The notes under the pieces: generated by a model | What the model was told of the DNA's origin: nothing | The model's database searches: none | The model's input: only the letters and a program-made list of their open reading frames with translations | Shown: positions 57,271 through 64,000 of the stretch, one piece after another | Layout: each line of letters opens with the position of its first letter | Numbering within the stretch: the stretch's first letter is position 1 | Made by a program: the position numbers and the translations under genes | DNA from: Schistosoma mansoni | Taxonomy: Eukaryota; Platyhelminthes; Trematoda; Strigeidida; Schistosomatidae | DNA length: 64,000 nt | Direction of reading: 5' to 3' | NCBI RefSeq assembly: GCF_000237925.1 | Contig: NC_031496.1 | Coordinates: 31,476,539-31,540,538 of the forward strand

Positions 57271-57903
57271 GGCACCTACTTAAGTTAGAGAAGTATAGTG
57301 TCTGTTTATGCAGGAATGGTCCTCTTGCAACTATGTTGTTGGGACGAAATGAGGTTTATAGATCACTGGTAGTTGTCTGAACCAGCGTATATCAACTTCA
57401 CGAATTTTGAGAGTATTGTAAAGTGACATCGGCTGATAGATTAAAGGCTCATAGTGTCGGTCTTCTTCGAAAAGTAGTGCGATGTATAGCTGCTTCTAAC
57501 TGTAGGGACTGCGCGACGGCTTAGAGAATGTGGGAACATTACTCTTGAATGCGATCTTGTTTTTCCTATTGAGATTTCAGCAATTTAGACGTTCTATTTA
57601 AACACATCACCGGTCATATCGGAAAAACGCATTCAAAAAACGGCGTTCAAACTGAAAACTTACATCAAAAGATGACGCCGAACGAATGGCAGAAAGGTCG
57701 TTAAGTCTGTAGTGTGAAAACCGGTCAGTTTGCTAGAATCTCCGTTGTAGTAAACCTCCCTATAAGATGAATATTAACGTTCTACTTAATTAGTGTATAA
57801 CTAACGATAATCGTCTTGTCAAGGGCAGTTTTAAATAGTCCTCGCACCTACACGACCTTCAGTCAGTCTTCAGTAATAAGGATAGGAGGTCTATTGACCT
57901 ATT
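57271..57903. other. Intergenic or LINE 3' UTR, nothing else recognised
   Basis: The right end probably holds the 3' UTR of the minus-strand CR1 that follows. Confidence 0.4.
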
Positions 57904-59221
57904 TTAATCCTTGCAGTTTGTTACACTGTGGAGGTTCAATCTCGTCTTGAATATATCAACAGAAGGTGCTGATATTACGTGTTCTGGTAGAGAATTCCAG
58001 TAATTCACTACTCGGTGCGAGAAACGAAACTCCAGACGTAGACGATTTGATCCCGGTTTTTGGACTTTCTTTGAATGTTCTCTCAAATGATCAGCTTTAG
58101 ACGGGAGGAAAAGATAGGACATGTTAGTACCAAGGTCATCGTTCGCGATACGATATGCCAATATTAGATCACCCCGTATTCGCCGGTAAGATAACGGAAA
58201 TAAGTTGAGGTGTCTCAGTCTGTCTCCATAAGATAGGCCAGATAGGCCTTTTACCATTTTTGTTTCGCGGCGTTGAACTCGTTCCGACATATCCGCCTCA
58301 TATTTGAAACAAGGACTCGCTGCTTGAATCCCATATTCCAAATGTGGCCGTACAAAAGTTGGGTATAATAATCTAAACATTTCCCCATCCAGATACCGGA
58401 AAGATCTACGAATAGACCATAATACCCTATAGCCTTTTGCAGCAGCAGCCTTACAGTGACTGGTTGTTTTGAGATCATTTCTTAGTATGACTCCCAAATC
58501 TTTATAGTTTCTTACTTTGGGCAACACTAGTCCACATATTGTGTAGTGATACGAATCATCGTAGTTATTTAATTGCATCACAACACTTTTATTAGGGTTT
58601 ACTTCTAGTGACCACCCATTCATCCATGCCACTAATGAGTTAAGATCTTCCTGCAAAACTATTCTGTCTGACATACTATATATAGGTCTCCAAATCTTAA
58701 TGTCATCGGCGAATAGTAGAACGGATGACTTAGCTATAGCTGGTAATTCATTTATATAAAGTAAAAAGAGAAGAGGACCTAAAATCGTGCCTTGGGGGAC
58801 GCCGCTTTTTACTAGTTCCCACGATTAGAGAGCCCCATTTACTCTTACCCTTTGTCTCCTGTCATGAAGAAAGTCACTTATCCAGTCTATGACTGCATAA
58901 TGGATTCCAAAACTTTCTAGTTTTAATTTAAGACCAGAATGGGAAACCTTATCAAAGGCTTTACTTAGATCTATGAAAATGACATCTACAGGAATATTAC
59001 GATCTTTAGCCTCAGCCCAATCTTCTCTTGCAATGAGAAGATTTGTCAAACATGATAGACCTTTTCGAAAACCATATTGTTCCTTTTGACAAAAGATTAT
59101 GTCTTTCCACGTAATTTATAACAGCCATCCTAATAATTTTTTCCATTAGTTTTACAACTGCACTAGTTAAGCTGATGGGTCGATAGTTACTAACTAAATC
59201 CCTACTCCCAGCCTTATATTG
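57904..59221 (-). mobile_element. CR1-like LINE (group B), RT domain to C-terminus, nearly intact
   Basis: The minus strand encodes SNYRPISLTSAVVKLMEKII, then (after a 1-nt shift near 59085) GFRKGLSCLTNLL, VIFIDLSKAFDKVSHSG, a stop at about 58825, SGVPQGTILGPLLFLLYINE, the catalytic LLFADDIKIW (about 58705), and the C-terminal VRPHLEYGIQAASP, RIRGDLILAYRI and RVVNYWNSLPEHV, ending at 57904. Only two disabling changes in about 1.3 kb suggest a young copy. The 5' half, including the endonuclease, is absent. A family B SINE abuts it at 59222. Confidence 0.88.
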
Positions 59222-59438
59222 CTTGGTTGAGGTTAGATATTAACACCGTTGGATGTCAGCTCAGTGGTCTATCGGTTAAGGGCTTCGGCTCGAGACTGGT
59301 AGGTCCTGGGTTGGAATCTCGCGAGAGCGGGTTCGTGGATGCGCACTGCTGAGGAGTCCCATAATAGGACGAAACGGCCGTCCAGTGCTTCTAGGTTTTC
59401 CATGGTGGTCTAGCTTCAATTGACTCATGATCTTAACT
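59222..59438 (+). mobile_element. Hammerhead SINE family B
   Basis: tRNA-like head (CTCAGTGGTCTATCGGTTAAG-like box A region, B box GGTTGGAATCTC), hammerhead 59343-59388 and shortened tail. The leader and the last part of the tail are missing. The flanks AGCCTTATATTG/AGCCTTGAATTG match at 10 of 12 bases, a doubtful duplication. Confidence 0.8.
59343..59388 (+). ncRNA. Hammerhead ribozyme (family B), intact
   Basis: Stem I GCACTG/CAGTGC, CTGAGGA, GTCC/GGAC, GAAA, ACGGCCGT, GTC: all elements match the family B consensus. Confidence 0.85.
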
Positions 59439-59450
59439 AGCCTTGAATTG

Positions 59451-59535
59451 TTTGTGGTGAACGAATATCTAATGCCTTGAGTGTAATTAAAAGACGTTCA
59501 TGGTTGACCCTATCAAAGGCTTCGGACTCTTAAGA
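59451..59535 (-). mobile_element. CR1-like RT fragment
   Basis: The minus strand reads AFDRVNHERLLITLKALDIR, an RT motif fragment closer to group A than to the adjacent group B copy. Confidence 0.6.
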
Positions 59536-60092
59536 TTAAGTATGATAGTTCATCTATCCACTACACTCAACATATACTTTGCAAGGAAATGGCCCTCCCT
59601 AAAGTCGTCTCGTTCAAACGAAAATAAATTTATGGATTGGCGTAAACCAGAGATTGTACGACATTTAAAGGCAATGTAAACCATCAACGTTGATGATTTA
59701 TGTCGAATGATTGGAGGCCTAATCGAGTAAGACGGGAACGGTGTAACGAACAAGCTAACTTCAGTCACACCTCGCGACCAGTACCTTACGTGGATTGCCC
59801 CATCGTCGCATCAAGGGATCATGGATGCTCTGAAGATTGCATAACACAAAGGACGTTATTACAGGAATATATTAGTTAAAGTAGGTAGAAGCGAAAGTAG
59901 AACCACTGCCGCATGGGTCAGTCTATGGCGTACGATTAGCTGATGCGCGTTGATTTTCCTTGACCTTGACAGGGATCGATGATGTGTTCGATATTAAGTG
60001 ACCCAACTGCCGGCTGATTTGGTTAGGGTTCAGTGACATTTCACCGGCCCTACAGCAATTAAAAGAAGGGCTACCGTCCAGTAGTTTGAAGA
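59536..60092. other. Decayed repeat sequence, nothing assignable
   Basis: Between two CR1 fragments. Probably old retroelement debris. Confidence 0.35.
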
Positions 60093-60700
60093 ATGGATGT
60101 TTCAGCCTCCATTGAGGATTGGGATGATGTGCCCAAGCTTTCATCTCACAAGGATCTTGAGGTGACAGTGATTAATGATTTTGAGACCACGTCCCAGTGC
60201 TGCAAGTTTGCAGCCTATTGGTTTAGAACCATATGGGCTTTAGGACGGACACCCACCAACTTAGATGCTGCTATTTTGACCACAGTATATAAACTTTGGT
60301 GAGAACTAAACTTGAAAACTGAGTTTTGGCTGCAAGCCATTGATGAAAAGGTGACTCGGATATCCTGGAAAGGGAGCAGAGGGAAGTCACTTGTGTAGTC
60401 CCAAGGGTCCATGGTTTAATATACACAGAGCGGTTTTAGAAGCCAGACATATCTACTCTATCCAAACTCAGGTTGAGAGGCGATCTGATTTTGATGTATA
60501 GAATACTAAGAAATGATTTATGTCCTGGTACATCTCTTTATCTTTCGATTAGATTAGAGAATGAACAAAATACCAATGACATACACGTTTTCATAGCGAG
60601 TTATCAATCCTTGGAACCTGTTACATGGAGCAATGGTGTTTGCACCTTGGATAGAACCATTCAAAGGAAGACTAGAAACTCACAGGAGCATACTGATAAA
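60093..60700 (+). mobile_element. CR1-like LINE (group B-like), decayed C-terminal part
   Basis: HKDLEVTVINDFETTSQC and RTIWALGRTPTNLDAA parallel NYKDLGVILRNDLKTTSHC and RVLWSIRRSFRYLDGE of the 57904 element. MRGDLILMYRILRNDL parallels RIRGDLILAYRIANDDL. Frames change between these pieces. Confidence 0.7.
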
Positions 60701-60963
60701 GGAATAACATAGGTTGTATGCATTCTCTCCTTACTACACAAATCTGAATCTAAAAGATGTAGTTCGAGGTGTCCTAGCCCAATACTTAAATTACTATGGA
60801 ATGGAAATTATAATTGTAGCATAAGCATTGGATTCATCTTGCATTTAATTGCTATTAGTATCATCTCGAAAGATACGGCTTGAATTTATAACGTCTTTTG
60901 AATGAACTACAGTTTGGTTTCTAATACCACTAGCACTGTTTCAAATAGTACCAAGGTCGCTGA

Positions 60964-61529
60964 ATGGACCTACTTGCTAATTTTAATGACTTAGAAGAGT
61001 GTTTAATATCAGATGATCTTTTCGAAAATTTCTTCAATTTTTTCTTATCCCTTCCGGTTAGAAAGACACTCTTAGTATAAACAGTATATTTATAACAGGT
61101 GTTTTCGCTTAAGTTACAGTACAATCGACTAAGTGGTGAATTCACCCTCACAGATTCGTGTGAACTTGATATTAAAGAGTCACCACGTTTGGGTCTTTCG
61201 GAAGAAGATCGAGAACGCGTTATAAAGTGGGCTGAATCGGAACGTCTTCCATACTTTATGCGGTAACTTACTTCTTAGTAAAAAATATTTTCAACATTTC
61301 CGTAAACAGGAGTGATACTTATCGGGAACTACTACTATGCAAGTCCTTGGTAGCCCCACTTGAACTGAATTCTGACCTCATCGATTATTGGGAGCCGTTT
61401 AGTGCGGATTTAGCTAGCACTTTAGATTGTCATGCTGGAGTTAGTAGGCATACTTTTACTTCCTGGACGACAGATCTCAGCAATTACGATGATGAGACAG
61501 AAAGCAGTTATGATTACAGTTCTGAAAAA
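60964..61529 (+). CDS. RGS22: RGS22-like protein, 5' exons (partial gene)
   Basis: Three consecutive exons: 60964-61056 (MDLLANFNDLEECLISDDLF, then ENFFNFFLSLP), 61099-61262 and 61310 to about 61529, joined across GT-AG introns of 42 and 47 nt with matching phases. The DDLFENFFNFFLSLPVF region, SGEFTL and the later EDRERVIKWAESERLPYFMR parallel the N-terminus of vertebrate RGS22 (DYFNEFLSLPTF, EGIKWIKKERLPAFLESD). RGS22 is a large testis/cilium-associated protein with several RGS domains; RGS domains bind and regulate G-alpha subunits. An in-frame TGA directly before the ATG supports this start. Exon 3 may end at 61529 or at the stronger GTGAGT donor a few bases later. The remaining gene (over 1,000 codons in vertebrates) was not found and should lie further right. 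Confidence 0.7.
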
Positions 61530-61539
61530 GTTAGTGAGT

Positions 61540-62289
61540 TTTACTTGATCCAAGTGTATATATAAGGAAAATACTGTGATTTTTAATGAACAACACTGAT
61601 GACCGGTACTCGTTAACTTTACGTAGGTTCATATCAGTTTGTTGAAATAGCTCTCATTTATCGCGTTTTTCTTCGGCCTACAGTAATACGTTACCAGAAA
61701 TAAATACCTGGCACTATTTTTGGCTTTTAGTACGATAATGACGTACTTTCACCCTGAATGTTTAAACATTAGTTGCTTTCATGAATAACACTGGTAGAGG
61801 ATTTCACCGTGTTACGGTGCCATAGCAAGAATTAGCTTTTGTGCTGAGGCGATTTTTTTCGTTTGCAAGTTCTTTCATAATATCTAATCACTCAGTCAAA
61901 TGTGATTGGTAATCACTATCGAGTCTTGCAACAACAAAGTCCAACTCAAATTTAACACAACCACCAGACTAAAGTATTTAAAAATCTAAACTAATAAGAG
62001 TTATATATTGTTTGAACATGAATAAAGTAAAGAAAATGCGTTGTAATTGCAAAATAGCTGTCCTAATTATTTCATATATCATTATTACCTCGAGTGATTA
62101 TAAAGAATACTTTTGCAGAGAAATAACTTGAAAATCTGGATTTCCGTAATATATTCTACGTCTTCTCCGTGAGTTTATCTGATGTTCGTCCGTTTCCGGA
62201 TTGGGCATAAACTCCGTACCGTCAAAATCCTGATAGTGTACTTCATCAAATGTAAGTTATGCTTCCCTAAATTGTTAGTGTCTAGAATT
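61540..62289. other. Probable intron of the RGS22-like gene
   Basis: No exon recognised. AT-rich. Confidence 0.4.
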
Positions 62290-64000
62290 CGCACCATATA
62301 TTCTCAAACATTCTTCACCAGAATCCTCGTGGATGGTTGAAGGTCATTCCCATGATAATATCTAACCCCCACAAACTGCAAGGACCGCATATTCGGACAA
62401 TAAGTACTTCCATCCAATAATTTTTGAGGAGTCTGTTTCGCTGGAGAGCGTTTGGAATTCCTACATCGCAGCAAGAACGTGTACACTCCCTTCATCAGTT
62501 CATCTGATGTTATGGCAGCAATAAAATTAACAACGATTTCTAACGCCTTGAAGAAATTGTCCTTCTGACCGTCAAAACAAGTGTTTTTGAAAGCAGTAAA
62601 CATACGTTTTCGCCCTATCTCATTCAACCAGGTGGAAACTGCATTTGTGGCAAAATGAGAGTCATAACCAGTCACTAATACCATAAAGACCTCTTTCCGA
62701 CCGAACTGTTTTCCAAATTCTTGGATTGAGAGGTTAGTGCTCGCTAAAGTCATAAAGAATAATTCAGCCCAATTAGAAAAGAAACTAATAACAACACTTA
62801 CATAATATCCACCGAGCAATGGACTATAGTGGTCTGCATGAATTCTCTCCCAGGCCTCAGATGATACTGGCCATCAGGTCTACTTTGAGGGATGATCTTT
62901 TGAGTCATGACATTTTTCACAAGTGTTTGGTGTGCAACGACTTGATGAAATAGACGGGAAATCTATGTTTCATATTATCGTTTCAATCTTTTCGTACAGC
63001 ATTAAGTAAAAATCCAAAGGGTCATCGAGTTTCTTCAGTAAGGTCTGACTGACTGGTAAACACTGTATTAATCAAGTCAGAAGAATCCATAGGTTTTTCT
63101 TGCAATGGATTTTAGACATTTGGTCTACGTGTTGAATTTGTTCATCACTTATGTGGTAATTAGTTTGGTTATAAAATTTTCGCAGTAACATCCTTTAAAA
63201 CATGGTGGGTAGAGAACGTGCTAAAAATGTTTCGGGATGATAAATGATTTCTAAAACTTCATAACCTGGAACAAAAGTCAGTTGCTTTCCAAATAAACAT
63301 TTGCAGGAATGTTTATCAGCCCAAAATACAGCTAATACTTCTCTCTGTATTTGAAAATAAAATTATTTAGCCACAGTATTCTCTCATGAAACACAGATTA
63401 CTGGTCTACCCCCTGCTTTAAAACTCTACCAATACTCACGAGAGATGAATCAGTAACAAGTACAGAAAGTAGACCATAAGAAGGAGTTTAAAGTGAATCA
63501 CTCTGACTTTTTAGCACAAATTTTGTTCCACACTGCATTTGAACGACTTGTATGTTGTAATTTGAGACAGACAGGAAGCACAATAAGAGTGATTGGAAAT
63601 GAAGCGAGGATAATATTAAAGTAGACCTAGAAGTGAGTGTAATTCTGCGAGGGTTTTTGAAGATGGTTCTTTCATAAGCGAGGTTTTCCGCTTCAGGCCT
63701 AGTTGAAAACTACTGTCATCAAACAAATATCTAAGCTGTTCAAAGATAGATACACAGAATAAATACTTATTTGAATGTACAGGAATGTTCTGCTCAAGAA
63801 GACGATGCAATGAGACGATAAGCCTCTGGTAATGCTTATTTTAAAAAACCCCACCCCCCTCGAAATAACCGACCATATTATTCGCCAGTCCTTGAGAAAT
63901 AGCTAAAGAACAACTTTAATCACATGAAAAGTAGTTCTATTTGAATACATCAAAAGATGTGTTAATCGTTATTAAAATGGATAAAGATTGATGTAAGGGA
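62290..64000 (-). mobile_element. Ty3/Gypsy-like LTR retrotransposon fossil (part of pol)
   Basis: On the minus strand, an RT C-terminal segment (about 63810-63616) precedes a degraded RNase H region and an integrase-like core (about 62819-62304). The order is that of Ty3/Gypsy pol. The copy is broken at several places, no LTR was recognised on the left, and it continues beyond the right edge of the window. It appears old. It probably lies in an intron of the RGS22-like gene, on the opposite strand. Confidence 0.65.

Noticed and set aside
59210-59450. 12-bp target duplication around the SINE at 59222-59438
   Set aside because: Only 10 of 12 bases match, and the left and right flanks are different LINE fragments, so an insertion into one continuous target is not supported.

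Overview
The window looks like an AT-rich flatworm (trematode) genome, most likely Schistosoma or a close relative. Three things point that way. (1) Hammerhead-ribozyme SINEs of the S. mansoni Sm-alpha type occur many times. (2) RTE (SR2-like) and CR1-like LINEs are abundant. (3) The host genes use very short introns of 35-47 nt, as trematode genes often do. The sequence is eukaryotic draft assembly, with four runs of exactly 200 N.

Layout. 1-17,400 is a gene-poor repeat field. It holds dead RTE-like LINE 3' ends, about fifteen hammerhead SINE insertions of three families (called A, B and C here), a fold-back MITE-like element and microsatellites. 17,400-19,300 is very AT-rich and contains a 362-codon His/Asp-rich ORF of unknown function. 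19,600-24,400 is more repeats. 26,463-31,618 carries host exons: a complete SSNA1 (centriolar/ciliary coiled-coil protein), a possible unrecognised gene, and the last exon of a myosin regulatory light chain. 33,600-42,500 holds three CR1-like LINE copies. 42,686-51,055 is the ribosome-rescue gene PELO (pelota/Dom34). Its first intron has swallowed a full-length 3.9-kb RTE element with a perfect 14-bp target duplication, and its middle exon(s) are missing, probably in an assembly gap. 51,855-52,666 is an inverted pair of hammerhead SINEs around another gap. 54,810-55,166 is EMC6 (ER membrane protein complex subunit 6). 56,650-60,700 is decayed to nearly intact CR1-like LINEs. 60,964-61,529 is the 5' end of an RGS22-like gene. 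62,290 to the end is a broken Ty3/Gypsy-type retrotransposon fossil on the minus strand.

The most interesting theme is the mobile hammerhead-ribozyme SINEs. Three unrelated-looking families have tRNA-like (box A/box B) heads and the same minimal hammerhead layout, with a self-complementary octamer as stem III. Several copies are 5'-inverted insertions (a 3' part on one strand joined to a 5' part on the other) bounded by 9-13 bp target duplications, the hallmark of twin priming in LINE-type retrotransposition. Two larger insertions contain the same SINE region on both strands inside one target duplication, which suggests that multimeric (uncleaved tandem) RNA was the template.

No prokaryotic features, CRISPR arrays, rRNA or genuine tRNA genes were seen. 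Exon calls rest on remembered protein families and consensus splice signals, not on alignment.
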